Under the pieces are notes generated by a model. It had not been told where the DNA came from. It saw only the letters and a list, made by a program, of their open reading frames with translations, and did not search any database. This document shows positions 14,652 to 20,459 of a stretch of DNA of 20,459 nucleotides, piece by piece (the first letter of the stretch is position 1; each line of letters opens with the position of its first letter). The position numbers and the translations under genes were made by a program. Source of the stretch: FEN-1219 sp036274615 (lineage in GTDB: Bacteria > Pseudomonadota > Gammaproteobacteria > Steroidobacterales > Rariloculaceae). The stretch covers positions 1 through 20,459 of the forward strand of contig DASUFK010000302.1 in the NCBI GenBank assembly GCA_036274615.1. Direction: 5' to 3'.

Positions 14652-15935
14652 TCAGCGCGCTCCGTCGAGCGCCACGTACGCCGCCCGCACGCGTCCGGCT
14701 TCGCCGGGCTCTGTCCAGGCAAGCAGCAGGCGGCGGCCGCTGCGCAGCACTTGCGGCACGCTCTCGGGCCGCGACTCGCCGCTCGCCGCGAGCACGCGCA
14801 CCGGCCCGACGTCACCGGCGCTCGTCACGACGCTCAGCCCGAGCTCGGCACCGCTTGCGGCGCGCCGCCACCAGGCCACCGCGGCGGCGTCGGCGCGCAG
14901 CATCGCCACCTGCACGTGGCCGATCGCGGCCGTCGCGTCCACGTCGATCGCCCGGCCGAACGTCGCGCCGCCGTCCGCGGAGAACGCGGCGCGCACCTTC
15001 GGCTTGTCGTCTGCCGCCGTGAACCAAGCGGCGGCCGCGCCGCCGGCATCGGCGTCAATCGCCGGGCCGTTGACCGGGCAGCCTTCGATCTGCCAGCCGT
15101 CGGGGCCGAGCATCACGGGCTCGCTCCAGCCGCCGCCGTCCGTGCGCCGCCGCACCGCGATGTCGCGAATGTCCTCCGGGCTGCGGTCGCGGTAGACGAG
15201 CAGCAGGCCCGCGGTACCGGCTGCCGCTCCCGTCGTGCAGCAGTCGCAGACCCGCTCGTCGATGACGAACTGCTCGAGCAGCGCACCGTCGGCGCTCAAG
15301 CGCGCCACGCGCAAGCTCGTGGCGAGGTTCGCCAGGCGCTCGAGGTCGACGTCCTCGTTGTCGTTCTCGGAGGCGAGGTCGCGGCCGTCGAGCCAGGCGG
15401 CACCCGCATCGGCGCCCCACGGGAATACCGTGACGAACCCATGCTCCGTGGGCGTGCCGTCGTCGTTGAGCAGCCGGGGCGCCGACCACGTGGCGCCGGC
15501 GTCCGTCGATACCGCCGTCGCGATGTCGTAGGCGTAAGGCTCGGATGCCTCGACGCGCCAATGCGCGACCCAGAGTTTGGCACTGACGGGCACCACCGCG
15601 GGCGCGTCGGCGGCACTCACGACCCAATCGTCGCCGCGAGCGGCGACAGCGGGCGCGCCCCAGGCGTCGCCGAGCAGCCGCGAATACTTGAGCGCATGAC
15701 CGTCGCCGTCGGTCTCGATCCAGCTCAGCACGGTCTCGCCCCCGCCCGCGGCGAGATGCGGCTCGGCGCTGCCTGGCGCCGCGGCGACCTCGAGCGGCAC
15801 GAGCGCTCCAAGCCCGTCTGCGGAACCAGCGCCGCCCGCGGCAGCGGCGCCGTCGGACGCGGGCCCGCGGCCGCAGCCCGCCAGTGAAACGGCGGCGGTG
15901 AGGAAGAACGCGCTGAAGACTCGTGCGATCGGCAT
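14652..15935 (-). CDS. Sialidase-fold (BNR-like) lipoprotein with a CDCC motif
   Basis: A 427-residue lipoprotein. The signal peptide ends in LAGC (Cys21) and is followed by a Gly/Ala-rich linker. The body looks like a beta-propeller of the exo-alpha-sialidase / BNR-repeat type: Asp-box-like units such as STDAGATWSAPRLL and SADGGATFGRAIDV recur, together with repeated LSWIET, AAWLDGRD and LLLAWTEP strands. No sialidase arginine triad is evident, so sialidase activity should not be assumed. A compact VCDCC segment (Cys230, Cys232, Cys233) and a later GCPVNGPAID (Cys286) suggest metal binding or disulfides. The ATG at 15935 is preferred because the signal peptide begins there. It lies 10 bases after the PmtA-like stop and is followed immediately by the hydrolase gene. 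Confidence 0.82.
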   Translation of the reverse strand: MPIARVFSAFFLTAAVSLAGCGRGPASDGAAAAGGAGSADGLGALVPLEVAAAPGSAEPHLAAGGGETVLSWIETDGDGHALKYSRLLGDAWGAPAVAARGDDWVVSAADAPAVVPVSAKLWVAHWRVEASEPYAYDIATAVSTDAGATWSAPRLLNDDGTPTEHGFVTVFPWGADAGAAWLDGRDLASENDNEDVDLERLANLATSLRVARLSADGALLEQFVIDERVCDCCTTGAAAGTAGLLLVYRDRSPEDIRDIAVRRRTDGGGWSEPVMLGPDGWQIEGCPVNGPAIDADAGGAAAAWFTAADDKPKVRAAFSADGGATFGRAIDVDATAAIGHVQVAMLRADAAAVAWWRRAASGAELGLSVVTSAGDVGPVRVLAASGESRPESVPQVLRSGRRLLLAWTEPGEAGRVRAAYVALDGAR

Positions 15936-15945
15936 CAAGCCGATA

Positions 15946-16539
15946 CTACAACCGTGACAAGCGATACACGAACGCCGGCGGCAAATTGAACGGCGCGATA
16001 CCGATGAGAGAGCTCCGCAGCTCGAGCCGGCTGCGTAGGCTGCGCTCGACCGGACACCGAACGGAATACGTGAATTGATGTAGCGCCCCATTTGGGCCGA
16101 GCAGCTCGAAGACCTGCTCGAGCAGACGCTGCTTCTGCTGCGGCGAAAAGAACAACAGCGGCAGCCCGCTGATCACATAGTCGAACGTGCCGGGCCCCGG
16201 TACATGCTCGGCGAGTGACAGCGCGTCGGCGGCCACGAGCGGACAATCCGGGAAACGGCGCGCGAGGATCTTCAGGAACTGCGCATTCTGCTCCACTACG
16301 AACAGGTCTTCGGCGCGCACGCCCGCGTCGAGAATCGCCTGAGTGAGCGTGCCGGTGCCCGCGCCCAGCTCGATGACGCGGGCGCCCTGGCGAAGTCCCG
16401 TGGCCATGAGCTTGGCCAGCAGGCGGCCACTAGGCGCGACGGCGCCGATAGCCGTGGGATTCTGTATCCAATTCTTCAGGAAGTGCCCGAGGTCATCGGG
16501 CCTGTGGCGCTGGCGTGCGTGCAAGTTCGGCTCTGGCAT
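15946..16539 (-). CDS. PmtA-like phospholipid N-methyltransferase (class I SAM methyltransferase)
   Basis: A 197-residue class I methyltransferase. The N-terminus FLKNWIQNPTAIGAVAPSGRLLAKLM is characteristic of the PmtA-type phosphatidylethanolamine N-methyltransferases and close relatives. SAM-binding motif I is VIELGAGTGTLTQAIL (about 55-70). An acidic residue follows in LFVVEQN, then VAADALSL and the motif IV region YVISGLPLLFF. If it is a true PmtA it would methylate phosphatidylethanolamine towards phosphatidylcholine at the inner membrane, but methylation of other lipids or of RNA cannot be excluded. The ATG has AGGAGGT 6 to 7 bases upstream, the strongest ribosome site in the window. 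The BNR-like gene starts 10 bases after its stop and the DUF1080 gene ends 63 bases before it. Confidence 0.83.
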   Translation of the reverse strand: MPEPNLHARQRHRPDDLGHFLKNWIQNPTAIGAVAPSGRLLAKLMATGLRQGARVIELGAGTGTLTQAILDAGVRAEDLFVVEQNAQFLKILARRFPDCPLVAADALSLAEHVPGPGTFDYVISGLPLLFFSPQQKQRLLEQVFELLGPNGALHQFTYSVRCPVERSLRSRLELRSSLIGIAPFNLPPAFVYRLSRL

Positions 16540-16602
16540 CAGCGCAACCTCCTAGCGGTGCACGCGTGGCGAACAGCAGCGACATTGGAGGTAATCATTC
16601 GT

Positions 16603-17208
16603 TCAATCCGTTCGAATCCTGACGTTGCGGAACATGACGCGGCCGGCGCCGTACTGTAGAGCGATGGGCCCGCTCGCGAAACGGTTGCTGTCGACGTCCA
16701 CAGTGGATTGGCCATTGAGCTTGACCGTTAGATGCCGGCCGCGCGCCGAAATTTCGTAGCGGTTCCAGCGCTCGCCCGTCTGGATCTGCGCGCTCGGTTT
16801 CGCCACGCCGACGATCGCTCCGGTGCGATAGGACGGGTCTGGACGTTGATCGAAAATGTTCACTTCGTAACAGGTAGCCGCTCCGAGCTCCGCGGGATTC
16901 TGGCATCGCAGGAACACACCGCTGTTGGCATCCGCGGTGACCCAGAACTCGAGGTCGAGATCGAAGTCACCATAGCTCGATTCGGTGAGGAGGAAGCCCG
17001 CGCCGGCATCGGCGCGCACGGTGCGGTCGGCAAGCTCCCAGTTGGCATCGCCGATCAGCTTCCAGCCGTCGAGGCTCGTGCCGTCGAACAGCGTCTTCCA
17101 CGCACCCGTCTGCGACTGCGCCTGTGGAGGGTGCTCCGGGCCCGACCCCGACGAGCAACCGCCCAAATACACGCAAACCGCAGCCACGATGCCGATACCG
17201 AAACGCAT
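16603..17208 (-). CDS. DUF1080 (3-keto-disaccharide hydrolase-like) lipoprotein
   Basis: A 201-residue lipoprotein with a short signal peptide ending LGGC (Cys18). The mature part is a single DUF1080 jelly-roll domain. It shows LFDGTSLDGWK, a near-invariant opening; then ADAGAGFLLTESSYGDFDLDLEFWV; NSGVFLRCQNP; YEVNIFDQ; WNRYEISARGRHLTVKLNG; and SGPIALQYGAGRVMFRNVRIR. Characterised members hydrolyse 3-keto-glycosides, but most are uncharacterised, so the substrate is open. The ATG at 17208 is chosen because the signal peptide begins there and a GAGGAGGGGG tract lies just upstream. The in-frame extension to 17280 is polar and unlike a signal sequence. It is the first of four minus-strand genes with an envelope theme. 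Confidence 0.88.
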   Translation of the reverse strand: MRFGIGIVAAVCVYLGGCSSGSGPEHPPQAQSQTGAWKTLFDGTSLDGWKLIGDANWELADRTVRADAGAGFLLTESSYGDFDLDLEFWVTADANSGVFLRCQNPAELGAATCYEVNIFDQRPDPSYRTGAIVGVAKPSAQIQTGERWNRYEISARGRHLTVKLNGQSTVDVDSNRFASGPIALQYGAGRVMFRNVRIRTD

Positions 17209-17285
17209 CGGTGCTGCCCCCTCCTCTTTTGATGAGCGTGATGTTCGTCCGGCGCCCTTGCGGGCCGCGGGCCCACCCACTCGTT

Positions 17286-17321
17286 GTTCTCGCCCGAGCT
17301 TAGCAGCCCCCGTTCGAGAAC
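17286..17321. promoter_or_regulatory. Inverted repeat upstream of the DUF1080 gene
   Basis: GTTCTCG (17286-17292) and CGAGAAC (17315-17321) are a perfect dyad with a 22-base spacer, extending to 8 bp with the flanking T17285 and A17322. TAAGCT on the minus strand (17297-17302) lies between the half-sites and could be a -10 box for the DUF1080 gene. An operator role is inferred from position only. Confidence 0.3.
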
Positions 17322-17327
17322 ACTATT

Positions 17328-17360
17328 GGCGACGCGCTCGCAGCCGCGAGCGCGTCCGCC
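17328..17360. other. Strong GC-rich hairpin downstream of the GST gene
   Basis: GACGCGCTCGC (17331-17341) and GCGAGCGCGTC (17346-17356) pair perfectly over 11 bp around the loop AGCC. GGC and GCC extend the stem by 3 bp past one bulged base. It starts 29 bases past the glutathione S-transferase stop on the minus strand. There is no U tract on either side, so it is not a classical terminator. It might stabilise the 3' end of the transcript. Confidence 0.5.
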
Positions 17361-17388
17361 GCGTCGACGGCTGGGCTCGCTCGTCCGG

Positions 17389-18096
17389 TCAAGCCCTCAG
17401 CAACCCTCCAATCTTGCCAATGGCGTCAGCCTCGCCGGCCAGACCGCGGCCGGTGATCGCCAGGGGTCGCGCCCGTAGCACCGAGTCGAACGCGGCCCGA
17501 CCCGGGCAGTCGCGATAGAACTTTGCGAGCACCGGATAGTCGTCGAGCCGCAGGTGCTCCCCGAACACGTGCTGCGCGACGTCGAGCTCTTCCCAGAGCA
17601 TCGCGTCGGCGACCATCACGGGGCGGGAACGCGCACGGGCGAGCCAATCCCATTCACCGAGCGTGACGTCGAGGTAGCCGCAATGGCTGCGCATGCGATC
17701 CCAGGTGCGCTTCGCGAAGGCGCCGAAATCCCCTCCCGGATGCGAGACCTCCGCCCACAACAAGAGCGCGATATTCACCATCACATCGACGTATAGAGTG
17801 GACACGAGCATCGAGTGCCACATGTTCTCCTCGGCGGAGAGCAGCGCCTCGTCGCCGAGCGTCTTTTGGAGAAACGAGTAGATGACGAACGTCTCGGCGA
17901 CTTGGGTATCGCCCCAGTGGAGCACCGGGAGCTTGTGGAACGGGCCGACACGCGCACGGTCGCCGCGCATTGCGATCCATTCGGGATATCCGGGTGTGAT
18001 GGGCACGCGCTCGTCTTCGTACTGCACGCCGCGAGCGCGAAAGTAGTAGCGCACGAATTGCGCGCGTCCGCGCGCATCGAAATAGAGAAGAGTCAC
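17389..18096 (-). CDS. Glutathione S-transferase family protein
   Basis: A 235-residue glutathione S-transferase-like protein of normal length. The N-terminal thioredoxin-fold part begins TLLYFDARGRAQFVRYYF, with the tyrosine and strand-helix pattern of the Tyr-type (alpha/mu/sigma-like) classes. FHKLPVLHWGDTQVAETFVIYSFL gives the cis-proline (LPVL) and the glutathione-contacting segment, here AET rather than the usual QSxAI. The all-helical C-terminal domain follows (about 90-220), including the acidic WEELDVAQHV and DYPVLAKFYRDCPGRAAF. The start is uncertain: GTG at 18096 fits the domain boundary but lacks a ribosome site, and TTG at 18114 has GAGG 8 bases upstream. The open frame to 18231 extends past a likely -10 box and is not family-like. 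Substrate unknown. Confidence 0.83.
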   Translation of the reverse strand: MTLLYFDARGRAQFVRYYFRARGVQYEDERVPITPGYPEWIAMRGDRARVGPFHKLPVLHWGDTQVAETFVIYSFLQKTLGDEALLSAEENMWHSMLVSTLYVDVMVNIALLLWAEVSHPGGDFGAFAKRTWDRMRSHCGYLDVTLGEWDWLARARSRPVMVADAMLWEELDVAQHVFGEHLRLDDYPVLAKFYRDCPGRAAFDSVLRARPLAITGRGLAGEADAIGKIGGLLRA

Positions 18097-18154
18097 GGGC
18101 GGCGTTTGCGCCAAGCAGGAACCCTCGGGGAGACGGTCCAAAGCGACGGCCGAG

Positions 18155-18160
18155 ATTCTA
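18155..18160 (-). promoter_or_regulatory. Possible -10 box (TAGAAT) of the GST gene
   Basis: TAGAAT on the minus strand predicts a transcript start near 18147, about 33 to 51 bases before the candidate GST start codons. This argues against the longer reading frame from 18231. The -35 is weak. Confidence 0.33.
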
Positions 18161-18339
18161 CACTCGCAACGGACACCGCGGCCGGCCTGTTGAGCGGTCG
18201 ATCCTGCGGCGAACTTGGCTTCGCACTCCACCGCACGACCCGGGGGACCCGAGAACGGTGGAGTCTGTTTCGGGTCCGGAAGGATATTGCATGACGGTCG
18301 TCACATAACGCACCAGGATTAGACCGTACCATCGTTAAG

Positions 18340-18735
18340 ATGAGCTCCAAACCTCGTGTCATCACCGACGACGACCCGACGATCGAGGAAGAGGCGCCCG
18401 AGTTCGATCCGACTCGGACCGATAGCCTGTTACGCGCCTCCGACGTGTCGATCGTCGCCACGAGCGGCGACAGTGTAGGAGCCATCGAGCATGACGACCG
18501 CGGCGAGGCCCGCTGGAAGTGGGTCACGGAGACGGCGGGCGCGCTCGCGACCGAGAAAACCTTCGACCACTTGAAGTCGCTCTCGAACGATTCGCTGGCG
18601 CTCGAGGACGCGCCGGCATCGGCCGAGGCCGAAAAGCCCTCGCGCAAAACGGGCTACAACCCCTACGACGTCGACGGACCGGCAGGCAAGCCGCAATCGT
18701 CCGGAGCGGTCAAGCCGTCGAAGCCGCGCAAATAG
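18340..18735 (+). CDS. Hypothetical hydrophilic acidic protein
   Basis: A 131-residue protein I do not recognise. It has no signal peptide, no membrane segment and no cysteine. The N-terminus is acidic (ITDDDPTIEEEAPEF), the middle holds SLLRASDVSIVAT and the charged EARWKWVTETAG, and a helical patch KTFDHLKSLSND follows. The tail is rich in Pro, Lys and Ser (KPSRKTGYNPYDVDG and KPSKPRK). The composition suggests a largely disordered protein with one or two short interaction motifs, of which GYNPYD is the most distinctive. The ATG at 18340 has no good ribosome site, but GC-rich third positions in this frame support coding. It is followed by another small hydrophilic ORF. The 243-base region upstream, shared with the GST gene, shows no other feature I can support. 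Confidence 0.62.
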   Translation: MSSKPRVITDDDPTIEEEAPEFDPTRTDSLLRASDVSIVATSGDSVGAIEHDDRGEARWKWVTETAGALATEKTFDHLKSLSNDSLALEDAPASAEAEKPSRKTGYNPYDVDGPAGKPQSSGAVKPSKPRK

Positions 18736-18841
18736 CGAGCCTGCCGGAACCGCCGGGCTTATGTCCCATCGTGACGCTCGTCGTGTGCCGGCGAACGCCG
18801 ATTGCGTACGGTGATCGCGTCTCGTATTGGCCGGAGTGCCG

Positions 18842-19027
18842 ATGAAAAAGCGACGCAACGAAGACGACTACGCGAAGACTCAGGTCCTCGAGCGCGGTAG
18901 CGGACAACGGCCGGGCGACAAGGACGAAGCCGACGCTCTCTATCAAGAGTACGTCCAGACCACCGAGGCCGATTCGAGCGAAGACCGGACGATCGCGCAC
19001 AAGTGGCGCGGGTCGTCGAAAGGCTGA
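18842..19027 (+). CDS. Hypothetical small charged protein
   Basis: A 61-residue protein beginning MKKRRNEDDYAKTQVLERG, dense in Lys, Arg, Asp and Glu, with ADALYQEYVQTTEADSSEDR in the middle and a basic end (HKWRGSSKG). GGAG (18833-18836) lies 5 bases before the ATG, and TTGCGT/TATTGG boxes at 17-base spacing (18801-18829) could form a weak promoter. I recognise no family. It lies in the same direction as, and 106 bases after, the acidic hypothetical protein, and both lack hydrophobic segments. Coding is plausible but not certain at this length. Confidence 0.5.
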   Translation: MKKRRNEDDYAKTQVLERGSGQRPGDKDEADALYQEYVQTTEADSSEDRTIAHKWRGSSKG

Positions 19028-19113
19028 CGCTCGCGAGCACGAGCAGCTCGGCCCCAAGGAACCCCGGCGGTCCGCGCACGGTCTAGTGGTCGTTGCCCCA
19101 CCGGACTTCGACG

Positions 19114-19929
19114 ATGCGGCCCGGCACCGCAATCGGATTTTCCGTCATCGCGCATGCTCTCGCGGCGGCGGGCGTGACCGTAGCCAGCTCGCGGATTCCG
19201 CGAGTGGTGGTGCCGAAACCGCCGCCGTCCGCGTTTTGGGTCACGATGCCGGAACGCACACTCCCTCCGCCGCCGGCCGTGCTCGTGCCTCCGGAGCCGA
19301 AGGCGTCGCCACCGCCGGTGCCGCAACCACCCGAGCGCGCCCAGCGCGCGGAGGTCCCCGCGCCGCACAGCGCGCAGCCAGCGGCCCCTTCGACACCGCC
19401 TGATGCGTCCTCGTCTCCGCTGACCGCGCCAGGACGTGCACTCGAGCTCGAGGAGGCGCGTCGGCGCGCGGCGAGCGAAGTCCTCCAGGAGCGGGCCCGG
19501 GAGGGCGCCTATCGATCGCTCACGTTCCCGGGCACCCTCGCGGAGCACGAGGCGTTCGACGAGGCCGAGCGGTTCCGCCGCGTGGAGCGCGGATTGCAGG
19601 CTCCGCTCACGGCGTTCGACTCGCCATCGAAAGGCCGCGCGGGACTCAGCGATACGAGCCCTTGGGGTCAAACCACCCGGTGGATCTCGGACGATTGCTA
19701 CCAGACCAGCGGCACGAACAACCCGTTCATCCTCCCCTCACTTCAAGCTCTCGCCGGGACGCCGGTGACGACGTGCACGCGTCCCTCGCGCGACGACCTG
19801 TTCGCGACGGCGAAGCCCGACTATCTGATGGACGACGAGGAACGCGCAGCCACGGACGCCGCACTCGAGCGCCGCGAGCGGCTGCGCAGACCGACGACCG
19901 GCGCCGTGCTGCCGTTGGCCAATAAATGA
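19114..19929 (+). CDS. TonB-like proline-rich membrane-anchored protein of unknown function
   Basis: A 271-residue protein. Residues about 4-26 (AIGFSVIAHALAAAGVTVA) form a single N-terminal membrane segment of the sort that opens TonB and TolA proteins. A proline-rich spacer follows (about 34-75: PKPPP, LPPPPAVLVPPEP, PPPVPQPPE), then an Ala/Pro/Ser linker and a charged helix rich in Glu, Arg and Ala (about 105-165). The C-terminus (about 175-271) is not a TonB domain. It has SPWGQTTRWISDDCYQ (Cys195), NPFILPSLQAL and TTCTRPSRDD (Cys221), which could form a periplasmic disulfide. The ATG at 19114 starts the membrane segment directly, and a TTG at 19093 would add 7 residues. A short ORF starts 6 bases after its stop. 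Function unknown. Confidence 0.72.
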   Translation: MRPGTAIGFSVIAHALAAAGVTVASSRIPRVVVPKPPPSAFWVTMPERTLPPPPAVLVPPEPKASPPPVPQPPERAQRAEVPAPHSAQPAAPSTPPDASSSPLTAPGRALELEEARRRAASEVLQERAREGAYRSLTFPGTLAEHEAFDEAERFRRVERGLQAPLTAFDSPSKGRAGLSDTSPWGQTTRWISDDCYQTSGTNNPFILPSLQALAGTPVTTCTRPSRDDLFATAKPDYLMDDEERAATDAALERRERLRRPTTGAVLPLANK

Positions 19930-19935
19930 GGGTCC

Positions 19936-20232
19936 TTGAGCGAAGCTCCTAGGCGGTCGATACTCGACGCGATCGCCGAGCAGTGCTCACCGCAGGGGGA
20001 CGCGGTGCCAAGCAGGACCGATTTCGAAAAGCTCAACCGGTTGATCGCGGAGGCCGTCGCGCTTTGCGAAGCGTCGCACGCCAATTCGAGCGAATCACGA
20101 GGAGCTCCGCAAGGCGATTGCCGACGGCCGCAAGCTCACGGATCGATGGTCGCCGACGAGGGTCGTGCTCGCCACGATCTCTTCATGGCTCGCCTGCACC
20201 TCATTCACTGCCGGCGTCGGCTGATGGAGTGA
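19936..20232 (+). pseudogene. Short ORF with apparent internal frameshift
   Basis: The annotated frame begins at TTG 19936, 6 bases after the preceding stop, and reads a plausible helical N-terminus (SILDAIAEQ, then DFEKLNRLIAEAVALCEASHA). From about 20083 this frame loses its GC-rich third positions (11 of 23 codons by my count). The +1 frame is better there (16 of 22 codons) and reads IRANHEELRKAIADGRKL, which also looks helical. After about 20145 the first frame again gives a sensible end (DLFMARLHLIHCRRRLME), while the +1 frame stops at 20224. The pattern suggests either two compensating indels in one real gene or a decayed gene. As an intact frame the product would be 98 residues. No family is recognised. 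Confidence 0.45.
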
Positions 20233-20292
20233 ACCCGCGCGGAGCACGCGGCGAGGTCTCGCCCGATCTACGGCCTGGGGTGCGCGAGGAAA

Positions 20293-20368
20293 TGGTGCCG
20301 GTGGAGAGACTTGAACTCCCGACCCCCCGCTTACGAAGCGGATGCTCTACCAACTGAGCTACACCGGC
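20293..20368 (-). tRNA. tRNA-Thr (anticodon CGT)
   Basis: The minus strand folds into a complete cloverleaf. The 7-bp acceptor stem GCCGGTG pairs with CACCGGC. The D arm contains GCTCAGTTGGTAGAGC. The anticodon stem TCCGC/GCGGG (one U-G pair) carries the loop TTCGTAA with anticodon CGT. The T arm is GGGAG-TTCAAGT-CTCTC. The discriminator is A and the CCA end is encoded (20293-20295). CGT reads ACG threonine codons. Without CCA the gene spans 20296-20368. The promoter should lie above 20369, where CACAAT (20390-20395, minus strand) is a possible -10. Confidence 0.97.
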
Positions 20369-20408
20369 AGGTGTACGGTTGAGGCGCTTATTGTGCCTGA
20401 GGATGCGG

Positions 20409-20430
20409 GCCGCCGCATGCCCGCGGCGGC
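20409..20430. other. 8-bp GC hairpin upstream of the tRNA gene
   Basis: GCCGCCGC (20409-20416) pairs with GCGGCGGC (20423-20430) around ATGCCC, and GAATTTT follows on the plus strand. It could be the terminator of a plus-strand transcript or a fortuitous GC palindrome. It lies about where a -35 element for the tRNA would be expected. Confidence 0.35.
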
Positions 20431-20459
20431 GAATTTTCCGCGTGAGTCAGCGCTGCTCG

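Noticed and set aside
14595..15887. Plus-strand open frame (430 codons) opposite the BNR-like lipoprotein
   Set aside because: The minus frame has a signal peptide and Asp-box units. The plus frame is Arg/Ala/His-rich without motifs.
15943..15948. TAGTAT on the minus strand as a -10 box for a leaderless BNR-like transcript
   Set aside because: The TAG is the stop codon of the PmtA-like gene, and the 10-base gap points to co-transcription rather than a separate promoter.
17328..17360. Intrinsic terminator for the GST gene
   Set aside because: The stem is strong but no U tract follows on either strand.
18097..18231. N-terminal extension of the glutathione S-transferase
   Set aside because: The extra 45 residues have no family similarity and run past a likely -10 box. 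The thioredoxin fold begins after the extension, at about 18093.
1..20459. CRISPR arrays, integrases, transposases, phage genes, toxin-antitoxin or restriction systems
   Set aside because: I looked through both strands and saw no regularly spaced repeats and no motif of these families. The tRNA has no visible attachment-site duplication in the window.

Overview
The window looks like chromosomal DNA from a high-GC, Gram-negative proteobacterium, most likely an environmental gammaproteobacterium. The evidence is GC-rich codon third positions throughout, several lipobox-bearing lipoproteins, a GGDEF/EAL signalling protein, and housekeeping genes (nadC, proC, tRNA-Thr) of ordinary proteobacterial type. 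I cannot name a genus from the sequence. I see no phage genes, transposase, CRISPR array, restriction or toxin genes, so this reads as a mixed core/accessory stretch rather than an island.

Layout. 1-688 is the 3' part of nadC. It converges on a GAF-PAS-PAS-GGDEF-EAL protein (685-3369, minus). A 209-base divergent region with two dyads separates that gene from a large DUF4382-like lipoprotein (3579-5513), which ends at a strong intrinsic terminator. An exported DUF4139-type protein follows (5655-7220). A 96-base hairpin then lies between it and a convergent minus-strand pair, proC-maoC. A thiolase diverges from proC, and a second related hairpin lies just after it. Next come a small conserved protein and an NTF2/SnoaL-like protein on the plus strand. 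A third, unrelated palindrome separates these from a minus-strand nitroreductase-tetR pair.

From 12554 an L-2-hydroxyglutarate-oxidase-like flavoprotein (plus) converges on a four-gene minus-strand run: DUF1080 lipoprotein, PmtA-like phospholipid methyltransferase, sialidase-fold (BNR-like) lipoprotein and alpha/beta-hydrolase lipoprotein. The last three genes are tightly packed and probably co-transcribed. A glutathione S-transferase lies upstream. The final 2 kb holds four poorly characterised plus-strand ORFs: two small hydrophilic proteins, a TonB-like proline-rich protein with an unrelated C-terminus, and a short ORF that looks frameshifted. A minus-strand tRNA-Thr(CGT) closes the window.

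The most interesting signals are the hairpins. Two of them share a 17-base core, and the two core differences between copies are compensated on the opposite arm, as in REP/BIME elements mobilised by RAYT transposases. The envelope gene run, the TonB-like orphan and the frameshifted ORF also deserve a look. I found no convincing complete new defence or metabolic system.
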